A stretch of DNA of 64,000 nt from Ypsolopha sequella (lineage: Eukaryota > Arthropoda > Insecta > Lepidoptera > Ypsolophidae), in contig OW203987.1 in NCBI GenBank assembly GCA_934047225.1, forward strand, positions 7,715,501-7,779,500. The letters run 5' to 3'. Of the stretch, positions 21,709-33,138 are shown piece after piece; position 1 is the stretch's first letter, and every line of letters starts with the position of its first letter. The translations under genes were made by a program, and so were the position numbers. Below the pieces are notes generated by a model. It had not been told where the DNA came from. It searched no databases and was given only the letters and a program-made list of their open reading frames with translations.

Positions 21709-24700
21709 TACTGGCCCCTAATCTAAATATTTATATGTAAATGCGACGGCTGGCCCGTCCACTGCAGCCAGCAGCCAGTCATCGTCGAATGATGTGCAGT
21801 GTCCGGAGTGCAGAAAGTTATGTAAGGGACAGAGAGGTCTAAACATCCACAGAACTAAAGTACACAAGACTGCCCAAGTACTTTCCTCGAATTCCAATGT
21901 TCAAAACGATGCCGGTTTCTCTAGCGACAGACCCCTCTGGCAGCTTCTGGGGGATTTAAAAAGTAATTTACCACGGGTTAAAAGAATTCCACGTGGCGCC
22001 CGTATTACAGTGACAGCCTCTCTGACCCAGTGTATAAATAATGTTGTTTCGGAGAACAACGAAGATAGTTGGGAGCGTCTGCTGACTTTTGCATACCGGA
22101 CACTGCACGTCGGGAATAGCAAGGATGCAAAAGGTTCTTTAACTCAGAAGATTAAGAACAATTGCAAGCAATCGGATAACCCACATTTGTCGGCAGCATG
22201 TCTGCTTAAGAATAAGACATACAACTTGATAAATAAAATAGAGGGCAAAGTAAACGATGGGGACATCCGAGGAGCCGCACGCCTGCTTTTTTCCGACAAT
22301 GCGATCGCTCCTGGCACACCAGACACCTTTTCGGCCCTGGCTTCAAAACATCCACCTGCAGCTGCGACGACCCAGTTGCCAGACCCACCTGGGCCTTCCG
22401 ACCACACACCCGAGGCGACGGTTGAGGAGACGCTGGCCGCCTTGATGTCATTCCGGAACGGCTCGGCCGGGGGCCCAGACGGTCTCACGCCCCAACACTA
22501 CAAGGACTTGGTGTGCGGGACCGTCGGGGAGACTGGCCGGGTTCTCGTGGGTGCAATCACGCGACTAGTGAATCTAATGCTCTCGGGCAAGGTATGTCAA
22601 CAGATCTCGGACATCTTGTATGGAGCGAGCTTATTTGCCCTAAACAAAAAAGATGGCGGTATCAGGCCAATCGCTGTCGGCAACACGATCCGTCGTTTGG
22701 TATCCAAGATCTGTAATAAACATATTTTGCCTGACCTTGCCTCAAAATTTCAACCTGTGCAACTGGGATTTGGCACTAGGGGGGGCTGTGAGGCGGCGGT
22801 TCACGCAACTCGCACATTTTTAGAAAACAACGCGGGGGAGGTACTCCTGAAGGTGGATGTTCGTAATGCCTTCAATTCGGTGGACAGAGGAATCCTGCTG
22901 ACTGAGATTAAGGAACATATTCCCTCAATTTATAATTATCTTTTTCAATGCTATGGCAAACCTTCAAAATTACTTTTTCAAAATTCATTTATCAATTCCG
23001 CTGTCGGATGTCAACAGGGGGACCCACTTGGACCGGCAATCTTTAGCCTGGCTATCCACCCAGCTATACTATCTTTGACGTCCAAGCTTAATGTATGGTA
23101 TTTGGATGACGGGACTTTGGGAGGCGAAGCGACTACAGTGTATAACGATTTAGAAAAACTTATAGATAAATTTGGAAATCTTGGTCTTGAACTCAACTTT
23201 TCCAAATGCGAACTTTTTGTTTCGGATTTCTTATCACAAGCCGCAAAAGCAGACATTATTTCAAAATTTAATTCTTTAGCACCCAACATTAAAACAGTAA
23301 ATAGGGAGTCGCTCCGCCTCCTGGGGGCTCCAATCCTGGACGACGCAGTTCCTGGGTTTGTGAACGACCAAGCCGCTAAGTTTACAGAGTCATCCGAGCG
23401 CCTTTACAAAATAAACCCCCATATGGCCCTGTGCATCATACGACATTGCTTGTTCGTTCCCAAGCTCACTTACGTACTGCGCTGTTCACCTCTCTGGAAG
23501 TTCCAACATTTACTTGAGACGCTAGATAATGTACTACGCCAGTCTCTTACTTCGGTTTTGAACTGCTCATTTGGCGACAGGAGCTGGAGCCAGGCTACAC
23601 TCCCAGTTCGTTTTGGCGGCCTGGGTATACGCAAGATCTCGAGCATTGCCCTCCCGGCATTTCTGTCTTCCGTTCATAGCACGAAAATCCTCTTTGGTAA
23701 TATTATATACCCGTCACTTGGTGACGTAGAGGTATCGTGCTTGGCGGAGGCTAGAAGTGCCTGGACGCTTGCCTGTCCAGGTCAGAATCTGCCCATCGTT
23801 CTTGAATCCCAAAAACTATGGGACGAGCCTCTTTGTGAACAAATCCAGAAGCATCTTCTGGATACTGCTTCTGATCTCGCAGACCGTGCTCGTCTTCTCG
23901 CTACCGGTGAGCGTGAATCTGGACTCTGGCTGCACGCTATTCCCTCCGCCAGTATTGGCACTCTTTTGGACAAGACAACTTTCAGTCTTGCCGTCAGTCT
24001 GCGACTTGGCACAAAGATTAATGAAAGTCATCACTGTCGCTGTGGTGCGAGCGTTGACCAGCTGGGTCATCACGGTCTCTCTTGTCGGCGCAGCGCTGGC
24101 CGTTGGTCCCGCCATGGCAACCTCAATGACGTCATTCGCCGGGCCCTTGCGACTGTCAACGTGCCGGCTATTTTAGAGCCAAACGGCATCGCACGTGACG
24201 ATGGTAAGAGGCCCGACGGGATGACGCTCATACCATGGCAGAATGGCCGCTCACTGGTGTGGGACGCGACGTGTGTCGACACGCTCGCTGCGTCTCACGT
24301 CCAGTCAACCGCTGTCAAGGCTGGTGCTGCGGCGGCAATGGCTGAGCGCAACAAGCGGCGCAAATATGCAGCTCTCGGTGAGGGTTACATGTTTGTGCCG
24401 TTTGGGGTCGAGACGTTTGGGCCGTGGGGACCTGATGCTCGGCAACTTTACAAGCAACTTGCATCGCGTCTGGTGGATGCCTCAGGGGACCCAAGGGCCG
24501 GAGCTTACCTCGGGCAACGAATTAGCCTTGCCATCCAACGAGGTAACGCCGCCAGTGTCCTGGGTACCCTGCCCGGCGATAGCGATGACTTAAATAATGT
24601 CTTTTATTTGTTTTAAATTAATTTATTTTTTAGGCGTTTAGTTTGTTTAAGTTTTAAGTATTTTAGTTTAATAGTTTATTAGTTAACCTAGAGTTATCAT

Positions 24701-24722
24701 TAAAGAATTTTTCTAATTCTAG
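21709..24722 (+). mobile_element. RLE-type non-LTR retrotransposon (R2-like architecture), near-intact
   Basis: One long frame (21794-24616 and open upstream to 21722) followed by about 106 bases of 3'UTR. The 3' end is placed at 24722 because this copy and the one ending near 55612 share the final attctag. There is no LTR and no poly(A). The left end coincides with the edge of a MITE, and no in-frame ATG lies between the stop at 21719 and the zinc finger, so the element is probably 5'-truncated. It is intergenic between obst-A and Hen1. Confidence 0.85.
21794..24616 (+). CDS. Retrotransposon protein: C2H2 finger, reverse transcriptase, restriction-like endonuclease
   Basis: About 940 residues in one frame with no internal stop. 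Residues 3-24 form a C2H2 finger (CPEC...HRTKVH), used in such elements for target DNA binding. The reverse transcriptase spans about 210-560: NKKDGGIRPIAVG, LLKVDVRNAFNSVD, GCQQGDPLGPAIF and the active site WYLDDG (instead of the common YADD). The C-terminal part has a CCHC motif (CRCGASVDQLGHHGLSC) and a PD-(D/E)xK-type endonuclease with RPDG and VWDATCVD. This architecture belongs to early-branching RLE elements (R2, NeSL, Utopia and relatives); the clade is not decided here. The frame opens at a GTG, so the true start is missing or upstream. Coding use is GC-richer than the surroundings. All catalytic motifs look intact. Confidence 0.88.
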   Translation: MQCPECRKLCKGQRGLNIHRTKVHKTAQVLSSNSNVQNDAGFSSDRPLWQLLGDLKSNLPRVKRIPRGARITVTASLTQCINNVVSENNEDSWERLLTFAYRTLHVGNSKDAKGSLTQKIKNNCKQSDNPHLSAACLLKNKTYNLINKIEGKVNDGDIRGAARLLFSDNAIAPGTPDTFSALASKHPPAAATTQLPDPPGPSDHTPEATVEETLAALMSFRNGSAGGPDGLTPQHYKDLVCGTVGETGRVLVGAITRLVNLMLSGKVCQQISDILYGASLFALNKKDGGIRPIAVGNTIRRLVSKICNKHILPDLASKFQPVQLGFGTRGGCEAAVHATRTFLENNAGEVLLKVDVRNAFNSVDRGILLTEIKEHIPSIYNYLFQCYGKPSKLLFQNSFINSAVGCQQGDPLGPAIFSLAIHPAILSLTSKLNVWYLDDGTLGGEATTVYNDLEKLIDKFGNLGLELNFSKCELFVSDFLSQAAKADIISKFNSLAPNIKTVNRESLRLLGAPILDDAVPGFVNDQAAKFTESSERLYKINPHMALCIIRHCLFVPKLTYVLRCSPLWKFQHLLETLDNVLRQSLTSVLNCSFGDRSWSQATLPVRFGGLGIRKISSIALPAFLSSVHSTKILFGNIIYPSLGDVEVSCLAEARSAWTLACPGQNLPIVLESQKLWDEPLCEQIQKHLLDTASDLADRARLLATGERESGLWLHAIPSASIGTLLDKTTFSLAVSLRLGTKINESHHCRCGASVDQLGHHGLSCRRSAGRWSRHGNLNDVIRRALATVNVPAILEPNGIARDDGKRPDGMTLIPWQNGRSLVWDATCVDTLAASHVQSTAVKAGAAAAMAERNKRRKYAALGEGYMFVPFGVETFGPWGPDARQLYKQLASRLVDASGDPRAGAYLGQRISLAIQRGNAASVLGTLPGDSDDLNNVFYLF

Positions 24723-24896
24723 CCAAGATTGTCTCGTCTCTGAGCACTCTAGGCATGCACCAAATGAAGGCGATTTAAGGTTGTATCAAAGAACAAAAAC
24801 ACCTTTGGCACATCTGGTGTCTCTCTGTCAATCTGTAGTAACAATGACAAACATTGCTTGACTTTGACATTCGGAACATTAAATAATTGGTTTCTT

Positions 24897-24962
24897 CGGC
24901 TCGTGCCGCAAACTCACACTCGTCAGAAAACGTTTCATCGCTCTCGTATCGTAATGTACTAT
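24897..24962. repeat. Inverted partner of 17927-17995
   Basis: Reverse complement of the foldback arm at 17927-17995 (tcggctcgtgccgcaaactc through tatcgtaatgtact). Near the 3' end of the RLE retrotransposon. Confidence 0.7.
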
Positions 24963-25010
24963 TACTTCTTCTAAGACTATGGCAATAGGCCATACTTCAG
25001 AATAATATAT

Positions 25011-25273
25011 ACAAGGTGACTTTTTGATCATCGTCCAAATTCATACTGGAGGTTTGATAAGTGATCAGCATCATGAATCAATAACAGTTTTTGTGAAATT
25101 CGTACAATGAAATTTCGACTTCCCATAGTAATTCACTCCCAGTCCTGAGTATTCAGTATGGGGAGTCGAATTTTCATTCTACGAATTTCACAAAAATTGT
25201 TATTGATCCATGATACTTAACACTTACCAAGCCAACAGTATGAATTTGGACGATGATCGAAAAGTCACCTTGT
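25011..25273. mobile_element. Palindromic MITE family B, copy 1
   Basis: Termini acaaggtgactttttgatca and its inverse, flanked by TA-rich sequence. The inner arms share tcgacttccc and ggggagtcga. A second copy is at 28621-28884. Confidence 0.85.
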
Positions 25274-27370
25274 ATATATATATAATGTGAACTAATGGGA
25301 AATAATACTCATTTATATTATTATTCTCGTCACTACATCTTTTTTCAATAAACCGATAATTTTCTTATAAAAGTCTTATTAATTAACATACATCCGTATA
25401 CATATATTTACGTTTTTCTTTTGTTTTCTTTTCTTTCGGAGTGAGTAGAGCTTTATATACATACTCAGAAAATTCTTTTTGCTTAGATATAATACATATT
25501 TACTTACTCCTACAGCTGTTAGCTTTAGTGAAATTTGTTTTTATGTTGAGTACTTTTCTGTGCATGTAGGTACTACCACAATTGTATATTAGTTTTATTT
25601 TATATACTCTAAGTCAAAGATTTTTGAAATCTTTGCTCTAAGTGTGGAAACTGTAAGTCTGAATTTAAATCATGCTGTACTCAAGATTCAAAATTCAAAA
25701 TTCAAAAAGTTTATTTTGCAAAGTAGGTATATATAATACACGTTTCACAAGTCAAATTTTGATCTTATAAAAATATATTAAATATTTATTTAATTTATGT
25801 AGCAATATATATACGATTAAAATTATAGGTAAAATATTGTTATACAAGGTGAAATCCAATCAACCGCCCGAACCCATACCGGAGACCCGGCGAGGGACCA
25901 GGTACAAGGTTCAATGATCACCAACCGAGCCCCCAGCACGAATCCAGGCAGCCGACCAAATCCCATCCTATATACTAAATAGTAATAGGTTACATATATA
26001 TAAATACATGCATAACTCCGCCCATTCGATTAGTCTTGCTAAGAAGAACGGGCAAGAAACTTGGCAAGATCATGTCTTTTTTTTAACATAAACTTATACT
26101 ATACATTAAATTACTTATATCTACTGTACTGTACTCTTATATAAATAAGTGTGACTGTTTGTTTATTGAATAAATAAATAAATTAATTAATTAATATCTT
26201 TTCCAAGGAAAGTCACAAGTAAAAATTTTAGGAAATTGAATTTCAACATTATAGGAATCGAACATTTTAGGAGTAGATATTTTGGGAATTCAATACATGG
26301 CTAATTCCCATAGCTTAATTTTTATAAAAAAATTTTTTCTGAGAGCATATGCCATTTTAAGACATAATTTTCATTATTATGAGGTTTTTTAGACCACAAG
26401 TTCTAAAATACGGCTTATTAAACCAAAATCTCGAAATGATTTTCGAATTAACACACCTTAACATAATTTAATGTATGCGAATTCAACATTATGGGAAGTC
26501 AACATCATGTTCCTAAAGGGTTCTTTTATTAAAAGCTTTCACTTTTCCGATGCAGACACAGGATGTTTCACTTATTCATATAAAAGTTTATCTTATAAAT
26601 GTTAATTACTTAGATACTTATAACACGGGTATCCATACAAAATACACCAAAGAAAACACTTTAAGGCGATATGCGAAAAAAAGTACGGGTGTTTCTTTTC
26701 TGCATATATCATGAAATACAGGGAAACTTTTTATAAATTTCTGGTATATGCATTTTGACTACGGTTTTGAAATTGGAATACCTATACATGTTTTGATAAA
26801 TTTTCCTTGATAGAAATAATTGTTGAAATGAGGTCTTCAAACACACTTTTTCTCCTCGTTTGACGAATAGGAACCATATGCAGAACTCAAACATATTTTA
26901 TTAGGTGTGTTTCAACAACATCTAGAGATTTGATATTTGACATTTTGCTAGGTATTTTAGTTTTTTGAATAAAAAAATAAAACCAACTTTTTTCCCTTTT
27001 GCCCTGAATCCGCCCCTCTCGCACTGCTCGATTTTTCGCTTGGAGTGACAGTGACAAAAATAAAATTCGCATAGCCTCTTAACACGGATATCTAACACCT
27101 CCATGCCATTTCACGTGAAAGCTAAAAATTCACAAGACATATTTGATTAAGTACCGTCTATCAAAAGTTATTACCTAATGCTAGATTGCGAGGTGTTACA
27201 GACAGACTGACAAAAGGTGAAAGTTACAAGTATCTCTATTGTCTATCGACTGAATCAGTATATTTAATCTACCAACTCGGGAGCAACAACTTTCGATTAT
27301 GTTAATTGATAGTAGAATATATACTTACTTAATCTACTTGTGATTACATTACTTAGTAACTTTGTCGTAA
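25274..27370. other. Repeat-derived spacer
   Basis: Around 25680-25780 a run of attcaaa units looks like the inverted tail of a LINE. 25860-26200 ends in (aataaat)n. 26305-26470 is shared with 58783-59210. Open frames such as 26709-26894 have no recognised domains. Confidence 0.5.
26305..26470. repeat. Dispersed repeat shared with 58783-59210
   Basis: Shares attcccatagcttaattt, tatgccattttaagacata, and a block around aatacggcttattaaacc with the second copy, which is interrupted by about 270 bases. Identity of the element is unknown. Confidence 0.6.
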
Positions 27371-27785
27371 AAAGTGCTTTCCACTCAAAGTCCTTTTGAA
27401 AGGACTTCGAGTAAATAGTAATATTTGGTACTTTGAAAAGGTACTTGGATCGTAGGAAACAAAAAAAACATTACGTATGTAATTGATCGAGATAGGCGTT
27501 GCTTTGCGGAAGTCTAATATCAACTTATGGATATGTTAATTTTTTGCAATATTTTGCTAAAGTTGTCCTCTTACCGTATAGACTTTAAAAAAAAGTGCTT
27601 TACACTCGAAGTCCTTTTGAAAGGACTTCGAGTTAATAGTAATATTTGATACTTTGAAAAGGTACTTGGATCGTAGGAAACAAAAAAAACAGTACGTATG
27701 TAATTGATTGAAATAGGCGTTGCTTTGCGGAAGTCCACCATCAACTTATGGATATGTTAATTTTTTGCAATATTCCACTAAACAC
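27371..27785. repeat. Tandem duplication, 221-bp unit
   Basis: Two direct units, the second starting at 27592. Both contain gtccttttgaaaggacttcg (itself a hairpin) and aggcgttgctttgcggaagt, with only scattered differences over about 190 bases. Confidence 0.85.
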
Positions 27786-27816
27786 TCTTACTATGCTATT
27801 CTAAATGCAGACTAAA

Positions 27817-28184
27817 GACCGGTTTCGCAGCCGGATTGTGAAAAACCCACCTTTTTTTAATTAATCGAAACAGAACACTTAAATTCAAAATTCCCTCAAT
27901 ATTTATTCAACAAAACCTTATTCGTACCTATGTATTGTGCTGTGTTATGCTGCCATCGCAAAGTTTCCATTGGTTTCTGTAAATTAGAATTTAAAATTTT
28001 TTTAATGTCAAAATTTTTTAATTTATGAGCACAGAGACCAATAGAATATTTGCGATCGCAGCATATGCAATACATAAGTAATTAGGTTTTGTTGAATTAC
28101 TATTGTGTGATTTTTGAATTTAAGTGTTCTGTTTCAATTGATCAAAAAAGGCGGATTTTTCACAATCCAGCTGCGAAACCAGTC
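27817..28184. mobile_element. TTAA-target MITE (piggyBac-like), copy 1
   Basis: Terminal inverted repeats gaccggtttcgcagccggat and its inverse. Flanks are TAAA (27813-27816) and TTAA (28185-28188), consistent with a TTAA duplication with one mutation. A further right-arm copy follows at 28188-28325. The other full copy is at 50002-51155. Confidence 0.8.
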
Positions 28185-28354
28185 TTAAGGTTTTGTTGAA
28201 TAACCATTGAGTGAATTTTGAATTTACTGTGTTCTATTTATTGTGTAATCTATTAATTTATTAATATCTATTAAGTATCTACTAATTAATTGTGTTCTGC
28301 TCCGATTAATTAGAAAAAGGCGGGTATCCGCCCTGCCCTCCTGCATCAAACATA

Positions 28355-28614
28355 TAAGGTCTTTCAATTGAAGTTGAAAGTAATTTAGGAGGTGATTTAG
28401 TATCGTTAATACATCACATTCCACTGCAAAGTACTTATTTTTGCGCGAAGAAAAACTTCACTTGTCCATACAAACTGAGTCAGCTGATCGGACCACTTTG
28501 TACTGAGAAGTGAAAAGAAAGTTCGCGCAAAAAAAGTGCTTTGTAGTGGAATGTGATGTATTAACGATACTGAATCACCTCCTAAATTACTTTCAATTTA
28601 AATTGAAAGACCTT
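28355..28614. mobile_element. Palindromic MITE family C
   Basis: Ends taaggtctttcaattgaag and inverse. Arms share gaaagtaatttaggaggtga and acatcacattccactg. A single intact copy, directly next to a family B copy. Confidence 0.85.
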
Positions 28615-28620
28615 ATATAT

Positions 28621-28884
28621 ACAAGGTGACTTTTTGATCATCGTCCAAATTCATACTAGAGGCTTGGTAAGCGATCAGTATCATGAATCGATATACATTT
28701 TTGTGAAATTCGTATTATGAAATTTCGACTTCCCATAGTAATTCACTCCCAGTCCTTACTGAATCACTATGGGGAGTCGAAATTTAATTTTATGAATTTT
28801 ACAAAAATCGTTATTGTTTCATGATGCTGATCACTTACCAAGGCTCAAGTATGAATTTGGACGATGTTCACAGATTCACCTTGT
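28621..28884. mobile_element. Palindromic MITE family B, copy 2
   Basis: Same termini and arms as 25011-25273 and about 85% alike by eye. Flanked by TATA on both sides. Confidence 0.85.
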
Positions 28885-30359
28885 ATATATGCAACAATTA
28901 CGAGTATATGCATATATATAATAAAATAATCTTATATAAACAACATAACTTCTCATAAGAAAACAGTACATAAAAAAGTACTTTTAAAAGTACTTGGTGC
29001 GTTATGAGGATTATTAATTAAATAATAAACCGTCACAATGTGAATCTCCGAGGTTGTGTTAGAGTTATTTTTGAATATGGCCTAAGTGTGCAGTGCAATG
29101 CAACTCACAGTCCAAACAGTCGTACACCCAATTTTTATCGACTATTATTATATCACAGCCTGATGGGTAGTGAGCCGTATCATTGTCACTATATATATAC
29201 AGGGTGGAAAAAATGTAAGGGCCCTGGAGGGGAACTACCTTAAATCATTTAGTTAGCTCGTTTTACTGAAAGGAAACATTCCTTTATTTTTTAAAAGAAA
29301 CAAAACTGCATTCAAAGATCTTCTTAAACTTGCTTGTTTCGCCCGGGAACTGAACCAACTAAAAATTGAAAAAATAAACCCTCGCTATTTTATTATACGA
29401 ATCGGTAGGATTATTGTTCAGGATAAAATTTGTCTAATAAACATTTGGTCTTACACTCATCTGTTGTACGAGATACCCATGAAATTGAATATTTATTACA
29501 AGTTCTTTATTAACAATACCTAGTAGTACTGTTCACTAATATAGATGTATTTATTAATATATACTTGTATATTTGTTTATGTAAGTCTATGGTATCTATT
29601 AAAATTATTATTATTATTATTTGTATTTACATTTTATTAATTTTCATTTAATTTACTCTATCTATTACGTCTATCCCCCTTTTTTACTTTTCTAGTGACA
29701 ATTTCTTCACCACCCAAAGGTTGGTTGGAAGAAATCGCTTTAAGTGATAAGTACGCCTTTGTACAAAATTATGTTTTCAATACTCTGTTTTCTTTTCTTT
29801 CTGTCTTTTGTGTACAATAAAGTGTCAATTCATTCATTCATTGAACTTCGTGCACATATGGACCCACATATTAACGTGCCCGGCTATGCAATTACAAAAC
29901 CTAGCAAAGGATTTGGATTAAAACTAACAGGAAACAGTACAAACGACTTAAGGATATGGGTGGGGCAAAAAAAAAACAGTTCCGGGCGTGACAAACTCAT
30001 TTTACGTTAGCGCGCGGGGGAATTCGTTCCGCTCTCTACGCTCGCGTCTACCATAGAGTGGACGAGGTAAGGTCAATAGTAATAGGTATTTTATTTTATC
30101 TAATTTACTAGTGTATTTCGATCAAGTATCAAGCTAAACTGCCGTCCTGCACCAACGCTTTTGTTTTTGATTTGTCCATTCTGCTCTAATAAACTGCGCA
30201 CGCAAAACTACAGTAATTTTGAATTTGCGGATATTTAGGACTTGTAATTGAAAATATTTCCGATCACAACATTCACACAACACGAAACCAAATATTTCGT
30301 GGCGCTATATGATCATTATTTTCCAGATATGACAGATATGGGGCATTTTAGGCATTTAA
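28885..30359. other. Spacer with LINE tail
   Basis: Apart from a LINE-type tail at 29707-29845 (aaaggttggttggaagaaat through gtacaataaagtg), nothing with clear ends or a domain is visible. 29199-29215 (acagggtggaaaaaa) resembles a MITE terminus but its partner was not found. Confidence 0.45.
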
Positions 30360-32160
30360 ATAATTTATTTTGTATTGCACTCTCTAGTTGGAAGCAAATC
30401 ATTAGATATAGCTTTTTCCACTGCAACAGAGTTTTCTTTACAGTATCAAGCCATAATTAAGGACTGAGGACACATACCCATGATATGCAGTAACTGCTGC
30501 TTTTTGGGATATAGTATTCCTAAGGCGTCTCAGGGCATACACAAATCGGTCTAATTTACTACAAACCTTTTCAATGTGCTGTTTCCAATTTAGGTTTTTG
30601 TCGATACTAATACCTAGAAAAACTGTATGGTCAACCTCTTCTACTAATTGATTGTTATATTCTATATTTAATTGAAAATGTTGTGCTTGATATGTCCTAA
30701 ATTGAATGAACGTGGTTTTGTTAACATTTAATTTCAAATTATTATTTTTGAGCCAATTTATTACTTGATCCAGTGCCTTGTTGACATCGTTTTCGAATAT
30801 ATCTTTTTGTTCACATTTAATTATTAAGGTTGTGTCATCCGCAAATAGTAGGCATTCATGTGGGGTTGTCTTAGGAAGATCGTTTATGTACAGTAGAAAC
30901 AAAAGAGGGCCCAAGATGCTACCCTGTGGTACACCACTTCTGTTAATCCTGTACTCTGATCGGTAGTTTTTCTTTACACAGGTGTTACCATTATTACAAA
31001 CGCTTGAAATTTCTGTGCATTGATATCTGTTGCATAGATAACTACCTAACCACCCGTGAGCCAAACCTCGAATCCCATACTTATGCAACTTTGATAGTAG
31101 TATTGAATGGTCAACGTAAAGAAAGAAAGAAAGAAAATATTTATTTGCTGTGATAAGGGTACATAGGTTTTTAGGAGTATACAAAAGAACGCCTTAATCA
31201 GCTAGTGTTATAGCATGCAAATACTTAAATTAATGATACATAATGTTGTCAACAAATTATTTACAATTAAATACAATTACTAATTATGTTTTACAATGCC
31301 TCTTTTTAAATAACTAAGTATGATTATAATTACAAACTTCCCTAAATTCTTTTATTGAATAGAAACAATGTCCCTGCAACCATTTAAAAAGTTTACTTTT
31401 AAATTGATTAATTGGCAATGACTTGAGGTTATCAGGGATGCCATTGTAATGGCATTGATGCGTAATCAAAGGCCTTACTCATGTCTAAGAAGACTGTAAC
31501 TGTAGGGTTACCTTTATTTAGATTTTCGGTTACAGTCCTTACAAGGTTAAAGCAAGCAAGTGAAGTAGAACTGTTTTTCCTGAATCCATATTGTTTTTGG
31601 GTCAAAATACAATTTTTATCAATAAATCCAGATAATCTCTTGTGCATGGTCTTTTCGAACATTTTGGATATTACAGGAATCAAAGTAACCAGCCTATAAT
31701 TATTAAGTTCTATTTTGTCACCTTTCTTATGTAAAGGTTTGACAATACAATATTTCAGGGCCTTCGGAAAACTTCCTTGCGAAAATGATAAATTTATAAT
31801 ATAGCTGATCGGTTTACATAGAAGATAAGCACAAATCTTCATGATCTTTGTACTAATTTCATCATAACCCACTGAGTTGCTGTTATTTAATGACATTATG
31901 ATTTTTAACACCTCTTGTGGGTCAGTTGGATACAAAAATATGGTGCCTGTGTTGCTTTGTATGTCTTTGGTAGCATTTTGATTATTATTAGTATTGTTTA
32001 AATTGTCATTTGTTAGATCAATAAAAAAAAAATTAATAACCGTACTTATTTCTTTAGGATTTGTATGTACTACGTCATTTAATTTTACCATGTCTATAGA
32101 ATTATTTGTGATATTATTATTAAATTTATTCTGGATTGCATTCCAATAACAATCCACAGC
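30360..32160 (-). pseudogene. CR1/Jockey-type LINE reverse transcriptase, broken
   Basis: Reads on the minus strand. 32150-31466 gives the N-terminal RT part (NYRLVTLIPVISKMFEK, YGFRKNSSTSLACF, VFLDMSKAFDY). 31114-30438 gives the rest (VDHSILLSKLHKYGIRG, SGVPQGSILGPLLF, active site FADD, then LNYGLIL). The two halves are separated by another LINE end at 31120-31460. A frameshift near 30440 takes the match on a little further. The 5' side is cut by a LINE tail at 32160 and no endonuclease domain remains. Dead copy. Confidence 0.88.
31120..31460 (-). mobile_element. 5'-truncated LINE end nested in the LINE
   Basis: Minus-strand reading gives the last residues of a LINE protein (IPDNLKSLPINQFKSKLF, then WLQGHCFYSIKEF), a short 3'UTR and a (cttt)n tail. 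Flanked by CGTAA at 31115-31119 and 31461-31465. Removing it restores the host codons for FDYVDH exactly. Confidence 0.9.
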
Positions 32161-32252
32161 ACCAAAGGTTAACTGGAAGACAATGCTAGATATCATTAAG
32201 TTCGCCTTCTGTCCAAATTTTTGGTGCAATAAAGAATTTTATTATTATTATT
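32160..32252 (+). repeat. LINE-type 3' tail, copy 5
   Basis: Contains aaaggttaactggaagacaa, a short hairpin, ttcgccttctgtcc and gtgcaataaag with (tta)n. It is on the strand opposite to the broken LINE and marks that element's 5' edge. Confidence 0.65.
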
Positions 32253-32356
32253 GTGCATTTCTTTCCTCTCACTCACATTGCTATGTGCGATCCCTTTCTG
32301 GCAGCATTAGCTGTCTAAATTGGTCCAAGCCGGAGACGCTCTAGGCACAAAATAGA

Positions 32357-32541
32357 TACTACCAGAAGGCCGTCTCCATCCAACAAGCAAAAACAGACGC
32401 ACACATGCCTATGTACCTATGATGATCTCGGCAGAATTTCGTATTGGCATTCAACCGACTTCGACCGAGATCGTCGTACGTACGCGTCTATGTGTGCGTG
32501 CGCCTGTTTTCGCTAGTTATGCGGAGTGAACCTTCTGTAAG
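32357..32541. repeat. Hairpin element, copy 2
   Basis: Second copy of 1895-2084, sharing tgatgatctcggcagaattt and cgtacgtacgcgtctatgtg. Internal left-arm sequence is slightly shorter. Confidence 0.8.
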
Positions 32542-32988
32542 TGGTTATTTTGTGCTTTAGGTTTACATAATACATATGGTTGTACTTAGATAACATGTAC
32601 TAGTTGGAAAAAAACAGTATCGGCAAAAGGACTCGATTCCAGAGCCGGTAAAACGCAAAAAAAAGTGACAAAGAATCTTTTGGTGCGTGGATGACAGTGA
32701 CAGACAGAGGGGCACAAATTATAGAGGGATAGGGGTGCAGCTGTGAAACAAGGGTGTGGAAGTGAGGTTAGTTCCGATTTTTGACACAATCAATCCACGC
32801 GCCAAAATAGCCTCGTAGCATAGGCTAATACTATGCTATAGTGTGTCTAATGAAAGCTGAGAGTGATAATTAATCGTTTTCAGGAACTGGCCACACTGGC
32901 TCACACTGCGTTAAATGTCAATTCTTGATTTTATAACCTCATCACCCAACCGTATTTCTGAATAATTTTGTGTATTTCGTCCTAAATA

Positions 32989-33138
32989 ATGCCTAAAACA
33001 ATAAGAAGCGGTGTCAGAAAGATTTTATACGGTTTAATTAAAAACTACCAGGATGAGAAAAGTGAACGTGATGCTGTTCTCAATAAAATAGTGCAATTGT
33101 TTACATTGATTTCGGAAATTGCTGATAGGTTTTACTGA
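32989..33138 (+). pseudogene. Probable transposase N-terminal fragment (49 residues)
   Basis: ATG frame beginning MPKTIRSGVRKILYGLI and ending in TGA. It is charged and predicted helical. Its position just inside the left TIR and the acidic fragment downstream suggest the start of a Tc1/IS630-type transposase whose catalytic core is deleted. The family assignment is inference. Confidence 0.4.

Noticed and set aside
22144..24593. Several 60-140 residue frames on both strands
   Set aside because: All are alternative-frame readings of the RLE retrotransposon coding region.
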